Below are positions 16,210 through 25,933 of a stretch of 64,000 nt of DNA, piece after piece. Each line of letters begins with the position of its first letter. Within the stretch, counting starts at the first letter, position 1. The notes beneath the pieces are model-generated. The model had not been told where the DNA came from. It made no database searches and was given only the letters and a program-made list of their open reading frames with translations. The translations under genes and the position numbers were made by a program. This stretch comes from JARRRD01 sp037381085. GTDB taxonomy: Bacteria; Nitrospirota; Thermodesulfovibrionia; Thermodesulfovibrionales; UBA6898. The stretch lies in the NCBI GenBank assembly GCA_037381085.1, contig JARRRD010000003.1, positions 20,999 through 84,998 on the forward strand, given 5' to 3'.

Positions 16210-17583
16210 CTATTTGAGAAGTTTCCTGAAAAGCCTGATCTGTTTCTTCACTTCGGAGGGTGAGGTTCCCCCGAAGGAGGAATGCCTCTTGACAGATTCG
16301 CGCGGTCCGAGCACCCTGTAAATGTCCTTCGAGACAAGAGGAGAAAAAGACCGCAGCTCCGCAAGTTCCAGGGAAGGAAGGTCCTTCTTCCTGTCGATGC
16401 AATAACGGACGATATTTCCAGTGATCTCATGTGCCTCCCTGAAGGGAACGCCCTTTTGAACGAGATATTCGGCGATGTCGGTCGCTGTGGAATATCCCTG
16501 GCCGGCCGTCGAGGCCATCCTCCCGGTGTTGAACCGGACTTTGGGCAGCATTTCGTTCAGTACCGCGAGACATGCCTTAAGCGTGTCCACAGTGTCGAAA
16601 ACAGGGAGCTTGTCTTCCTGCATATCGCGGTTATAGGACAGCGGAAGCCCTTTCATCAGTGTGAGAAGGGCGACCAGGTTGCCGTAAATCCTTCCCGTTT
16701 TCCCCCTAACGAGTTCCGCAACATCGGGGTTCTTCTTTTGGGGCATGATGCTTGACCCGGTGGTAAAACTGTCCGAAATTTCGATCATCCCGAATTCTTC
16801 GCTGGACCAGAGAACGAGTTCCTCTGCCATCCGCGACAGGTGCATTGCGGCCAGTGACGCACATGAAGCGAACTCGATTGCGAAATCCCTGTCAGATACG
16901 GCATCCATACTGTTGCCCGAAATCCTTTTGAATCCCAGTTCCTTCGCCACGAAGGTCCTGTCGGTCGGCAGGGTGGTCCCCGAGATGGCACAGGAACCCA
17001 GCGGCAGGACATCGATCCTGGCGAGAGCGTCGTCAAAGCGCTCCCTGTCCCTTTGAAACATCTCCGCGTAGGCCATGAGGTGATGGGAGAGGACAACAGG
17101 CTGCGCCCTCTGGAGATGGGTATATCCGGGCATAATGGTTCCAACGTGAGATTCTGCCACACTCAAGAGGGTCTTCTGGAGATCTCTTATGAGGTTAATG
17201 ATGTCCACTGTTTCTTCTTTCAGATAAAGCCTGAGGTCGAGCGCCACCTGGTCGTTCCTGGAGCGGGCAGTGTGAAGTTTCTTGCCGGCCGGGCCGATCT
17301 TTTTTGTCAGGGCGAATTCGATATTCATGTGGATATCTTCGAGAGAACCCTTGAACCTGAACTTCCCGGACTCTATTTCAGAAGCGATTTCTTCGAGTCC
17401 CCGCACGATCCTGGCGGCTTCCGCGGCCGGGATTATGCCCTGTTTCCCTAGCATTCTTGCGTGGGCAATGCTGCCGCGGATATCATATTTCCATAGTCTC
17501 CTGTCAAAGGAAACGGATTCAGTGAAACGCTCCACAGTCGCGGATGTCTTCTGTTTAAACCTGCCTGCCCAGGGTTTCTTCAT
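16210..17583 (-). CDS. argH: Argininosuccinate lyase
   Basis: 457 residues from the ATG at 17583 (MKKPWAGRFKQKTSATVERF), the canonical N-terminus; the frame is open to 17649. Family signatures are present: TARSRNDQVALDLRLYL, GYTHLQRAQPV and the fumarase/aspartase signature GSSIMPQKKNPD. ArgH splits argininosuccinate into arginine and fumarate, the last step of arginine synthesis. A canonical promoter with an overlapping palindrome lies upstream (17663-17700). argG is not in the window. Confidence 0.96.
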   Translation of the reverse strand: MKKPWAGRFKQKTSATVERFTESVSFDRRLWKYDIRGSIAHARMLGKQGIIPAAEAARIVRGLEEIASEIESGKFRFKGSLEDIHMNIEFALTKKIGPAGKKLHTARSRNDQVALDLRLYLKEETVDIINLIRDLQKTLLSVAESHVGTIMPGYTHLQRAQPVVLSHHLMAYAEMFQRDRERFDDALARIDVLPLGSCAISGTTLPTDRTFVAKELGFKRISGNSMDAVSDRDFAIEFASCASLAAMHLSRMAEELVLWSSEEFGMIEISDSFTTGSSIMPQKKNPDVAELVRGKTGRIYGNLVALLTLMKGLPLSYNRDMQEDKLPVFDTVDTLKACLAVLNEMLPKVRFNTGRMASTAGQGYSTATDIAEYLVQKGVPFREAHEITGNIVRYCIDRKKDLPSLELAELRSFSPLVSKDIYRVLGPRESVKRHSSFGGTSPSEVKKQIRLFRKLLK

Positions 17584-17662
17584 CCCGATGCGCCTCCGGT
17601 ATGTTGACTTGCAACGCACTGCATGCCATAAAAGGCACTCCCGTGACAAAAGCTCAAATCAA

Positions 17663-17700
17663 ATGTTACCTAACATAAAAGTTTAGGTGTTGCCTGTCAA
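17663..17700 (-). promoter_or_regulatory. argH promoter with overlapping palindromic operator candidate
   Basis: Read on the minus strand: -35 TTGACA (17700-17695), 17-bp spacer, -10 TATGTT (17677-17672). A palindrome ATGTTA-GG-TAACAT (17676-17663) covers the -10 and the expected start site, where a repressor would sit. The leader to the argH ATG is about 80 bases. The promoter is a strong match; operator function and the identity of the repressor (ArgR or other) are inferred. Confidence 0.65.
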
Positions 17701-17929
17701 GGCGTTTGTTTTATTATAAAGAAGTCATTCCATAAAATGGAGAAAACGAAAAGCGATACCGGATTGATACCTGTGCACGGCACACAAAAAAAGCCTTCAG
17801 ACTGCAATCGCCATGATAAGACTGTTAACCCAAAGTTGCAAAACAGCGCGGAAGGGCCGCGCTTATCAGGGATTTTTGTGCAGCATTAAGGTTAATATAT
17901 GCATCAAAGGGTAAAACAGGGGCAGCGGC

Positions 17930-18853
17930 ATGTTGAATGAGTCTTTGAAGCAACTGCAATCGACGCTGGATTCGGTCATCAAGGGGAAGAGCGCCGCCGT
18001 CAAGATGGCCATTGTGACGCTTATCGCGGGGGGGAACCTTCTCATAGAGGACATACCGGGTGTGGGAAAGACCACCCTTGCCTTTGCACTGGCGAAGGTT
18101 ACGGACTGCTCGTTCCGGAGGATACAGTTCACAAGCGATCTCCTGCCCTCCGACATCCTGGGGATCAGCATCTTCAACCGGGAGAAGCATGAATTTGAAT
18201 TCAGGCCCGGCCCTGTTTTTTCCAATATAGTGCTTGCCGACGAGATAAACAGGACCAACCCGAAGACCCAGTCGGCGCTGCTCGAAGCAATGAACGAAAA
18301 GAAGGTGACGGTTGAGCGGAGGACCTACAGACTTCCCGCCCCTTTCATGGTGATAGCGACCCAGAACCCCGTTGAATACCACGGTACATTCCCTCTGCCG
18401 GAGAGTCAGCTGGACCGCTTCATGATGCATATCAAACTGGGGTATCCTGCTCCCGAGTATGAAAAAAAGGCGGTCCTCGACCGGCCCAGTTTCCAGCTCC
18501 TCGAAAAGATGGAGCCGGTGATTTCCAGACATGAAATCCTCTCGATGCAGGAAGAGGCCGGACGTGTAAAGGTCGAGGAGAGCCTTGTCGACTATCTGAT
18601 GAATATTATTACGGTCACGCGGAGACATGAAAAGATACGCCTCGGGGTGAGCACCAGGGGCGCGCAGTTTTTCCTGCAGGCAATAAAGGCGCATGCCTTC
18701 TATGAGGGCCGAGATTATGCCCTGCCCGGAGACGTAAAGGAACTGGCACCGCTCGTGCTTGGCCATCGTCTGATATTGAAGGCGAAGAACTTCATTTCGG
18801 ACGCCGAGCGGATCGTCGATGAAATGCTGGAAAAAATTCCGGTCCCGGTGTGA
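17930..18853 (+). CDS. MoxR-family AAA+ ATPase
   Basis: 307 residues. Walker A IPGVGKTTLAFAL (about 42-54), Walker B VLADEINRTNPKTQSALLEA, and sensor segment MVIATQNPVEYHGTFPLPES are typical MoxR. These ATPases act as chaperones or assembly factors, usually encoded with DUF58 and transglutaminase or von Willebrand proteins, as here. An inverted repeat AGCGCGG-AAGGG-CCGCGCT (17845-17863) lies in the region upstream. The three genes 17930-21778 overlap end to start and form one operon. Confidence 0.93.
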   Translation: MLNESLKQLQSTLDSVIKGKSAAVKMAIVTLIAGGNLLIEDIPGVGKTTLAFALAKVTDCSFRRIQFTSDLLPSDILGISIFNREKHEFEFRPGPVFSNIVLADEINRTNPKTQSALLEAMNEKKVTVERRTYRLPAPFMVIATQNPVEYHGTFPLPESQLDRFMMHIKLGYPAPEYEKKAVLDRPSFQLLEKMEPVISRHEILSMQEEAGRVKVEESLVDYLMNIITVTRRHEKIRLGVSTRGAQFFLQAIKAHAFYEGRDYALPGDVKELAPLVLGHRLILKAKNFISDAERIVDEMLEKIPVPV

Positions 18854-19884
18854 TCGGTATGAAGACGACAAGGGAAGGCAGGAGGTTTGTCCTTCTGGCT
18901 CTTCTCATCGCAATCGCCGCGGTCAATACCGGAAATAACCTTATCTATCTCATCCTTGCCCTCATGGTTTCCCTGGCGGTGCTGGCCGTGGTCCTGCTGA
19001 AGGCGAACCTTTCCGGTCTCACCATGGAAGTCTCCCTTGACGGGCCGGTTTTTGCCGGGGAACCGGCATACGCGGCTGTCCTGATAAGAAACAATAAGCG
19101 CTTTATCCCTTCTTATTCCCTGCGTGTCTCGTGCGAAGGTGCTGTCTCACCCGTTTACTGCGCGATGATACCTCCGAAGGGAACTCTTGAAAGGGTTGTA
19201 CGTGTGAGGTTTAAGACAAGAGGGATGCACGGGAGCAGGGATTTTTTTGTGGAGAGCGGCTTCCCTTTTATCCTGTTGAGCGACAGGAGGACGGCCGGGG
19301 GACCGGGCGAGACTCTTGTTTACCCGGCGCTTGCGGAGACGAGGGGGATGATGGCAGGTGCCTCCGGGTCTTCGGGTGCAGAGGCGCTTGTGAGGGGCGC
19401 TGCCGGGGACGAAATATATTCCATAAGGGAATACCGTCACGGCGATGACCGGAGGAGGATACATTGGAAGGCGACGGCGAAGACCGGTGGCCTCATGGTC
19501 AAAGAATATGCGGCAGGCGAATCCACAAAGGCGACTATTGTGATCGATAACCTCGCCGGTGTAGCGGGCGCAGAAGAGAAAATCCCTTCGACTGAAGTAT
19601 TCGAAAAAGTGGTCTCTATAGCCGGATCTTTGGCGCGGGATCTGATCGAATGGGGATATCCTGTCAGGGTCATAACGTGCCGGAAGGTTGTCCCTTTCGG
19701 AGCGGGTAGAGACCACCTTTTCAGGATCCTCGATGTCCTGGCGCTTCTTGCCGAAGAACCTTCCTGGGACAGTCCACTGCCGGGCGGCGAAGATCTTCTT
19801 GTCTTTGTTTTGAAATCGCGAAAGAATTCGTCCAATTTGCCGTTAGTTCCTTCCGAAACGGTGATATATGCCGATACTCTATAA
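18850..19884 (+). CDS. DUF58 membrane protein
   Basis: 344 residues from the GTG at 18850, overlapping the moxR stop; the ATG at 18859 is an alternative start. Two adjacent membrane helices (about 12-55), a beta-rich middle, then the DUF58 core: REYRHGDDRRRIHWKATAKT (about 195-215), with a following VWA-like alpha/beta segment (KATIVIDNL). DUF58 proteins accompany MoxR ATPases; the molecular role is unsettled. It overlaps the next gene by 17 bases. Confidence 0.88.
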   Translation: MIGMKTTREGRRFVLLALLIAIAAVNTGNNLIYLILALMVSLAVLAVVLLKANLSGLTMEVSLDGPVFAGEPAYAAVLIRNNKRFIPSYSLRVSCEGAVSPVYCAMIPPKGTLERVVRVRFKTRGMHGSRDFFVESGFPFILLSDRRTAGGPGETLVYPALAETRGMMAGASGSSGAEALVRGAAGDEIYSIREYRHGDDRRRIHWKATAKTGGLMVKEYAAGESTKATIVIDNLAGVAGAEEKIPSTEVFEKVVSIAGSLARDLIEWGYPVRVITCRKVVPFGAGRDHLFRILDVLALLAEEPSWDSPLPGGEDLLVFVLKSRKNSSNLPLVPSETVIYADTL

Positions 19885-21778
19885 TCTTGTCACGGCCGTC
19901 CTTGCCCTGACCGGATGCTTCAGTCTTGTAATGACAGGCGAGGTAGGTCTGCTGATGTCCGTGAGCGGAATTGCCCTTTTACCCGGTTATTATCGTCTTC
20001 TGAAGAACAGGACTCCTGCCCCCCGGTGGGCGATTGGCATGCTTTCAGTGGTGACTCTGACGGTGTTTGTCTTTGAGTCAGCCGTCTCCGGCGATGTCTT
20101 TCTTGCCGTTGCACACCTTACCATAGCTTTTCAGGCCATAAAGAGTTATGACCTCAAGGAACCGTGGGACCATCTGCAGGTATACTTCATGTCCCTCCTT
20201 CAGTTGATTATCGCCTCGGAATTGACGCGCTCACTGTTGTTCGGAGCGGTCTTTGTACTCTTTATGGTCGTGTTTGTGACGGCGATGGTGTTGTCCCATT
20301 TTCTGAAAGAAGATTACCGTGCGAGGCCGGACCTGAAAAAACCCGTGTTCGTTATCTTACTGCTGACGATCATGTCAACGCTCATTTTCTTTGTGGCCGT
20401 ACCCCGTACACCCTTCAGGTTTATGGGAAAGGAGCGCGATAGGGGGGAAATAAAGACGACCGGTTTTTCCGACAGGGTCGACATCGGGTCTTTCGGAGAT
20501 GTGAAGAACGATCCCACGGTCGTAATGAGAATAGAAATGAAAAGCAATTTGAGAGTTCCCTTTTACTGGAGGGGTCTGACGCTCGATTATTTCGACGGGA
20601 CGACATGGAAAAAGTCTATTGTCGGGAAAAGGAATGTTCCGGAAAAGGATAACGAATATGTGGTTGCTCAGTATAGCGGCGGGACGGAAGTCGAACAGAA
20701 GGTATTTCTGGAGCCGCTGGATTCTAAGGTCATTTTCGGCCTTTCGAGGGTCAGGAGTATAAAGGGGGACTCTTTCCGCGTTAGCGCCGATTACGCCGGC
20801 GACATTTTCTTCTCCAGAAATTTATGGCGGGGGGCCTACTATACGGTTTCCAGCGCGGTCACCCGGAGCTACCCGGGGGTATTCAGCCGGATATATTTGC
20901 AGCTCCCTCATGGGATGGGTAGGGCCGCGGCCCTGGCAAAGCGGATCTCATCCCGCTTTGAGACGGAGCGGAGAAAGGCGATGGCCATTGAGGACTACCT
21001 GAAGCGAAATTACAAATATTCGCTGTCGGTGCCGAAGCCCCCTCCGGGAGTGAGCCCTGTCGAGAATTTTCTGTTCCGGTCAAAGGAGGGCTATTGCGAA
21101 TATTACGCCACCTCGATGGTGGTGATGCTGCGGAGCCTGGGAATACCGGCGCGCATCGTGAACGGCTTCCACGGGGGTGAAAGAAACGAATACGGGGGAT
21201 ACATCATAGTGCGTCAGAGCGATGCCCATTCCTGGGTGGAGGCACTGATCAACGGCATGTGGACGCGGTTTGACCCGACGCCGTCAGTTCCGGAGGTCCG
21301 GCCTCCCGCACTCTCGCTATTGCTGGATTCTCTGAGGATGACGTGGGCACGTTATGTAATCGGCTTCAGTTTTGCAGACCAGAGGAGTATTATACGCGCC
21401 TTCGTCGTGCCTTTTTCAGTTCCGGCCGTGGGCTCGTTGAGACCACTGAAGACCGGGCCTGCCCTTTATTTTGTCCCGCTTCTTGTCGCGCTGGTATTCC
21501 TGGTCTATTTCGCCGCCGGCCTTGCCAGACACAGAAGGTACGATTTTGTCTCGGCAAAATTCGTGGCTGCCAGAAGGATGCTGAGGAAGAAGGGATTCAG
21601 GATAACATCGGCCACCACGACAGGAGAAATAAGGAGGGAGGCACAGCGACTGAATGTCCGGGAGGAAGTGGAAAGGTTCCTGGACATTTACGAAAGGCAC
21701 AGGTTCGGTGCGAGGGTTATGAGCCCGGCGGAGCGGAGGGAATATCTCTCACTGCTGAGGGAATTCAGGAAGTTATAG
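19868..21778 (+). CDS. TgpA-like transglutaminase-core membrane protein
   Basis: 636 residues. N-terminal DUF3488-type membrane region with several helices (about 5-175), a periplasmic transglutaminase core (about 380-490) with EGYCEYYATSMVVMLRSLG (catalytic Cys), DAHSWVEAL (His) and FDPTP (Asp), then a last membrane helix (about 535-555, YFVPLLVALVFLVYFAAGL) and a C-terminal cytoplasmic domain. This matches TgpA of Pseudomonas in layout. The substrate is unknown; it likely acts on periplasmic proteins. The gene ends 16 bases before the convergent RND pump gene. Confidence 0.92.
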   Translation: MPILYNLVTAVLALTGCFSLVMTGEVGLLMSVSGIALLPGYYRLLKNRTPAPRWAIGMLSVVTLTVFVFESAVSGDVFLAVAHLTIAFQAIKSYDLKEPWDHLQVYFMSLLQLIIASELTRSLLFGAVFVLFMVVFVTAMVLSHFLKEDYRARPDLKKPVFVILLLTIMSTLIFFVAVPRTPFRFMGKERDRGEIKTTGFSDRVDIGSFGDVKNDPTVVMRIEMKSNLRVPFYWRGLTLDYFDGTTWKKSIVGKRNVPEKDNEYVVAQYSGGTEVEQKVFLEPLDSKVIFGLSRVRSIKGDSFRVSADYAGDIFFSRNLWRGAYYTVSSAVTRSYPGVFSRIYLQLPHGMGRAAALAKRISSRFETERRKAMAIEDYLKRNYKYSLSVPKPPPGVSPVENFLFRSKEGYCEYYATSMVVMLRSLGIPARIVNGFHGGERNEYGGYIIVRQSDAHSWVEALINGMWTRFDPTPSVPEVRPPALSLLLDSLRMTWARYVIGFSFADQRSIIRAFVVPFSVPAVGSLRPLKTGPALYFVPLLVALVFLVYFAAGLARHRRYDFVSAKFVAARRMLRKKGFRITSATTTGEIRREAQRLNVREEVERFLDIYERHRFGARVMSPAERREYLSLLREFRKL

Positions 21779-21794
21779 GCCGGCTGCTTTTTAC

Positions 21795-24700
21795 TCACCT
21801 CTTCTCTACATGCAGGATATGAAACAGAACGGGGAGGGATATCAGGACAAGCGGAAATTGAATTACAAGGCCGGAGATTATCGCTATCGCCAGCGGCTTC
21901 AGCATGGAGGCGCCCTGACCTATGCCCAGTGCCAGCGGCAGCAGGGCCAGGATGGCGGCAAATGTCGTCATGGCGATTGGCCTCATCCGGTTTTTCCCTG
22001 CCAGCACAAGCACTTCTTTACTGTCGGACTTTCCTGACAGGTCATAGTATTCCGATACATAAAAGATGGCCACTTCCGTTGCTATGCCGATGATCATTGT
22101 CATGCCCATCATGGCTGAAACGTTCAACTCCGTACCCGTGATGAAAAGACCGATGAATACCCCCATGACTGCCAGGAGAGTGGTAACCAGTATTGCCAGG
22201 GCCACACGGAAACTTTCGTAAAGATAAAGCAGCAGGAGAAAGATAAGGGCGACGGCGGCGACGAATACGGCCACAAGGCCCGCGAAGGCGATCTGCTGCT
22301 GTTTGTAAAGACCCCCGAGACTGTAATAGACCCCTTCGGGGAAAAGACCCGGACGCGAGAGAACTCTCTTTACGTCACGGATCACAGAGCCCATGTCCCT
22401 GCCAGTTATGCGTCCCGTAACGGCGACCATCCTTTTTAGGTCGTCACGCATTATCTGCGGCTGGCCGGTGATGGCGTTCACTGTGGCTATCCTCCCCAGA
22501 GGGAAGAGATGCCCGTCGGGGGCGCGCAGCTGAAGACGGGCAAGGTCCCTTTCAGTTGACCTGAAGTTCTTCGGCACCCACACCCTGACCCCTACCATCT
22601 TCGGCCCCTCCTGTATCCGCGTTGTGACTATCCCGCTCAAAAAGGCATCGATGTCCCTCGTCACTGATTCCGGGTCCACGCCCTGCAGGGCGGCCTTCAC
22701 CCGGTTAACCTCGATATCCAGGGCGTCTCCGGCAAGGACTATCCCGTTGTTTACATCCACTACACCCGGGATTTTACCGATCAGGTTCGCCACCTTCGTA
22801 CCTAGCTCCCGGAGGGTCCTGCCGTTGTCGGAATATATCTTTATATCGATTGGTTGAGGAACGCCCGTAAAGTCCCCGATCATGTCCTCTATAAGCTGGG
22901 CCATTTCTATATGCAGCCCCGGCACCGAACTTTCCACGCGCTTCCTTACATCGTCCATCACCTTTTCTATAGGGCTTCGGGGAAAAGGCTTCAGCCTCAC
23001 GAAGAAATCTCCCTGATAGGCCTCGGTCACTCCGCCCCCGAGCTGAAGCCCCGTGCGCCTCGAATACGTATCCACCTCGGGTGTTTTACGCAGGATGCCT
23101 CCTACCTGCCTCAGGAGACGGTCTGTCTCGGTCAATGATGTCCCCGGTGCCGCCCGGTAGTCCAGAATGAACCCCCCCTCGTCCATTTTCGGCATGAACC
23201 CGGAGCCCAGATGTTTGTAGCTCAGCCATCCGGCAACAACAAGCGGCACGACCGCCAGCAACAGGAGCACCGGACGGCCCAGCAGGCGGCCCATTATAGT
23301 TTCATAACCTTTATGGGCCTTCTCCGTGGCGAAACCGCCTTCTTTCTGGTCGGCGTCCTTTTGTCCCAGGAGGTGGTCGGCAAGGAGGGGGACCGCAAGC
23401 CACGCCACAAAATAGGAGATAAAAAGGCTGGACGCCATGGTCAGTGAAAGAGCCCTGAAAAAAGCCCCGGTGACTCCGGAGAGAAATGCAAGCGGCGCGA
23501 ATATGATTATCGTTGACGTAGATGAGCCCATGAGCGGCCTGGTAAACTCTCTTGCTGCATGCAGGACAGTCTCGTGATGATCTTTCTGGTGGCCGCGCAG
23601 TCGCCTGACAATGTGCTCCAGCATGACGATGGTGTCGTCTATGATGAGAGCCACTGCCGCCGCCATACCGCCCAGCGTCATGATATTAAAGCTCTGGTGA
23701 AAGACATAGAGCAGAAGCACTGTGGCTGCCAGGACGCCCGGCACTGTGATAATGGCTATGAGCGTTATCTTTAAATTCCGAAGGAAGATGAAAAGGATAA
23801 CGGCAGCCAGCGCTACCCCTATCAGTATGGCGTCCCTTACGCTGCCCGCCGATGCGACTATAAGCTGGCTCTGGTCATACCAGTTGGCGATCTTGATTCC
23901 CGGCGGTATCTGGCTTTTGAACGCCGCCAGTTTGGCCTTCAGGTCGCCGGCTATGCGGACGGTATTTCCACCCCGCTGCTGATAGACATTAAGCAACACG
24001 GCATCGTGGCCGTCGGCCGTGACCCGGGTCCATTGAGGCACTGTCCCGCGGCTTACAGAGGCCACGTCTTCCAGCAGGACAGGACCGTTGGCCCCTGAGC
24101 GAAGGACCGTGTTTCGGATCTGCCCAAGGCCGGTTAACCTCGTATCGGACATTACGAGATAAAGTTTGTAGTGGTCTTCAAGACGGCCGACAGCGGTTAT
24201 GACGTTGGCCGCCGAGAGGGCTTTGGCCACGTCGGGCAGGGAAAGGCCGTAGGAGGCAAGTTTGGCAGGATCGACCGTTACACGGTATTCTTCCCGGCTG
24301 CCGCCCTGGACCTGTACCTTCGCCACGCCGTTGACAGTGGAGAGAAGCGGGCGGAGCTGGTAGAAAGCGAAATCATGAAGCTCCGTGAGCGAACGGGTAT
24401 CAGAGGTAAGGCTGTAGGCCATAACGGGGTCGATAGTCGGATCCATTCGTTTTACGGAGAAGGTGGTGCCGGCGGGCAGCGAGGGCATCACCTGATTTAT
24501 TGCCGATTCGACCTGAAGCATAGCGGCCACCATGTCCCTGCCCCAGCCGAAGTCAATGATTATCTCTGCGCTTCCCCGGCTTGTTGTCGAGCGGACGTTT
24601 ACTACTCCGGGGACGGCCCTGACTGCCTGCTCAACGGGCCATGTCACCTCGACGGCCATCCTGTTGGCGGGACGGTCTCCCGCATCCAGTTCGGCAGCGA

Positions 24701-24833
24701 CCCTGGGGAAATCGACGTTCGGGAGCAGGGCGACCGGAAGTTTGACGCTGCTTGCGATCCCGCCAAGCATAAGCGCAGCCAGAAGAAAAAGGATAGAGCG
24801 TCGGTGATACTGGATCCATCCGGTAAATGTCAT
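21795..24833 (-). CDS. RND multidrug/efflux pump, inner-membrane subunit (AcrB/HAE family)
   Basis: 1012 residues, normal length. First helix IQYHRRSILFLLAALMLGG; periplasmic segment with ALLPNVDFPRV, VEQAVRAVPGVV and TTSRGSAEIIIDFGWGRDM; TM4 with the proton-relay Asp pair ALIIDDTIVMLEHIVRRLRG; TM10 region with MGMTMIIGIATEVAIFYVSE. The trimeric pump uses proton flow to export substrates through adaptor and TolC. The relay Asp pair and the sequence overall are more like the drug/hydrophobe group than the Cus/Czc group. It is last in a three-gene operon and overlaps the adaptor gene by four bases. Confidence 0.93.
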   Translation of the reverse strand: MTFTGWIQYHRRSILFLLAALMLGGIASSVKLPVALLPNVDFPRVAAELDAGDRPANRMAVEVTWPVEQAVRAVPGVVNVRSTTSRGSAEIIIDFGWGRDMVAAMLQVESAINQVMPSLPAGTTFSVKRMDPTIDPVMAYSLTSDTRSLTELHDFAFYQLRPLLSTVNGVAKVQVQGGSREEYRVTVDPAKLASYGLSLPDVAKALSAANVITAVGRLEDHYKLYLVMSDTRLTGLGQIRNTVLRSGANGPVLLEDVASVSRGTVPQWTRVTADGHDAVLLNVYQQRGGNTVRIAGDLKAKLAAFKSQIPPGIKIANWYDQSQLIVASAGSVRDAILIGVALAAVILFIFLRNLKITLIAIITVPGVLAATVLLLYVFHQSFNIMTLGGMAAAVALIIDDTIVMLEHIVRRLRGHQKDHHETVLHAAREFTRPLMGSSTSTIIIFAPLAFLSGVTGAFFRALSLTMASSLFISYFVAWLAVPLLADHLLGQKDADQKEGGFATEKAHKGYETIMGRLLGRPVLLLLAVVPLVVAGWLSYKHLGSGFMPKMDEGGFILDYRAAPGTSLTETDRLLRQVGGILRKTPEVDTYSRRTGLQLGGGVTEAYQGDFFVRLKPFPRSPIEKVMDDVRKRVESSVPGLHIEMAQLIEDMIGDFTGVPQPIDIKIYSDNGRTLRELGTKVANLIGKIPGVVDVNNGIVLAGDALDIEVNRVKAALQGVDPESVTRDIDAFLSGIVTTRIQEGPKMVGVRVWVPKNFRSTERDLARLQLRAPDGHLFPLGRIATVNAITGQPQIMRDDLKRMVAVTGRITGRDMGSVIRDVKRVLSRPGLFPEGVYYSLGGLYKQQQIAFAGLVAVFVAAVALIFLLLLYLYESFRVALAILVTTLLAVMGVFIGLFITGTELNVSAMMGMTMIIGIATEVAIFYVSEYYDLSGKSDSKEVLVLAGKNRMRPIAMTTFAAILALLPLALGIGQGASMLKPLAIAIISGLVIQFPLVLISLPVLFHILHVEKR

Positions 24834-25918
24834 TGGGTCTCTTCCACCTTTACCGTCATCCCGTTCTTCAATTCGTAGTTGCCGAGCACTACGGCAACGT
24901 CACCGGGCTTCAGGCCGCCGCCGGAGACCTCGACCAGATTTTCGCTTTCGATGCCGACTTTCACTATGTGCTTAACGGCGTGGCCGTTGTGGACGGTATA
25001 AAGCACATGGCCGACACCTTCCGGAAGCACCGCACTGCGAGGTACGACCATGCCGTAGGAGGTGGCTGTTTCTATCCTGCCCATGACGTACTCTCCAAGC
25101 AGAAACCCGCCGGGCCCGGGCAGTGTCACGAAAACATCCACCAGGCGTGTGGCTCGGCTGACCGCTTGAGAAATCTTTCTTATCCTTCCTGAGACTGCCT
25201 TCCGGGCCGGCTCATTTACAGAATAGAGCGAAACGGGACGGCCGGAAGAGAGGCGGCACGCCTCACCAGGCTCAACCCCGAGGCGGACTTCAAGACGATT
25301 TTGCGCGATTATCTTCATCAGGGGATTGCCTGCGGGTACGATTGCGCCCTCCTGGACCTCAATGCGGCTTATTAGTCCGCTGACGCGCGCGCGGATTACC
25401 CTCTTGCCGTCTACGCCCCTCTTCTTCAGGCTTTCCAGCTGCAGAGAGGCCTGCCTGAAGGACTCCCGGGCCTTGAGAATCTGGGCGTTTGTGCCAAGTT
25501 TCAGGGCGAAAAGCTGCTTCATGTGATCGAGGTTCTGCCTGGATATCTCATAAGTGTTTCTTGCCTGATCAAGCTTAAGAAGCGTATCCGGACTGGGTTG
25601 CAATTCCAGGAGCGCTTCATTTTGTGAAATTTTTTGCCCGCTGCTCACCATTATGCGGCTTACCCTCGTCTCATAGGGCAGGGAAACGACCTGTACCGCT
25701 CCCGGCGCGGGGACCACGTCTCCGTATGCCGTGATGACTGATGAAATGGTCTCTTTTTTTATGGGGGCGGCTTTGACGCTCGCTATGGGGCCGGCTGCCC
25801 CGAAGGTGGAATCGGGCACGTTTGGCTTCGGCGTATCGGACCTGTAAGCCCAATAACCGACGGCAGCCAGGCCTGCGATTGCAACTGTAATCAGGACACC
25901 CCGCAGGGGGAATTTCAT
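24830..25918 (-). CDS. RND periplasmic adaptor protein
   Basis: 362 residues. One N-terminal anchor helix (VLITVAIAGLAAVGYWAY), then barrel-hybrid, alpha-hairpin (about 105-165, LDQARNTYEISRQNLDHMKQ), lipoyl (VSGLISRIEVQEGAIVPAGN) and beta-barrel segments typical of HlyD/AcrA-type membrane fusion proteins. It links the RND pump to the outer-membrane channel. It sits 15 bases after the TolC-like gene and overlaps the pump gene by four bases. Confidence 0.92.
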   Translation of the reverse strand: MKFPLRGVLITVAIAGLAAVGYWAYRSDTPKPNVPDSTFGAAGPIASVKAAPIKKETISSVITAYGDVVPAPGAVQVVSLPYETRVSRIMVSSGQKISQNEALLELQPSPDTLLKLDQARNTYEISRQNLDHMKQLFALKLGTNAQILKARESFRQASLQLESLKKRGVDGKRVIRARVSGLISRIEVQEGAIVPAGNPLMKIIAQNRLEVRLGVEPGEACRLSSGRPVSLYSVNEPARKAVSGRIRKISQAVSRATRLVDVFVTLPGPGGFLLGEYVMGRIETATSYGMVVPRSAVLPEGVGHVLYTVHNGHAVKHIVKVGIESENLVEVSGGGLKPGDVAVVLGNYELKNGMTVKVEETQ

Positions 25919-25933
25919 TTTACGAGTACCTCC

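Noticed and set aside
17825..18871. 348-codon frame antisense to moxR
   Set aside because: The sense strand has all MoxR motifs; the antisense frame has none of its own.
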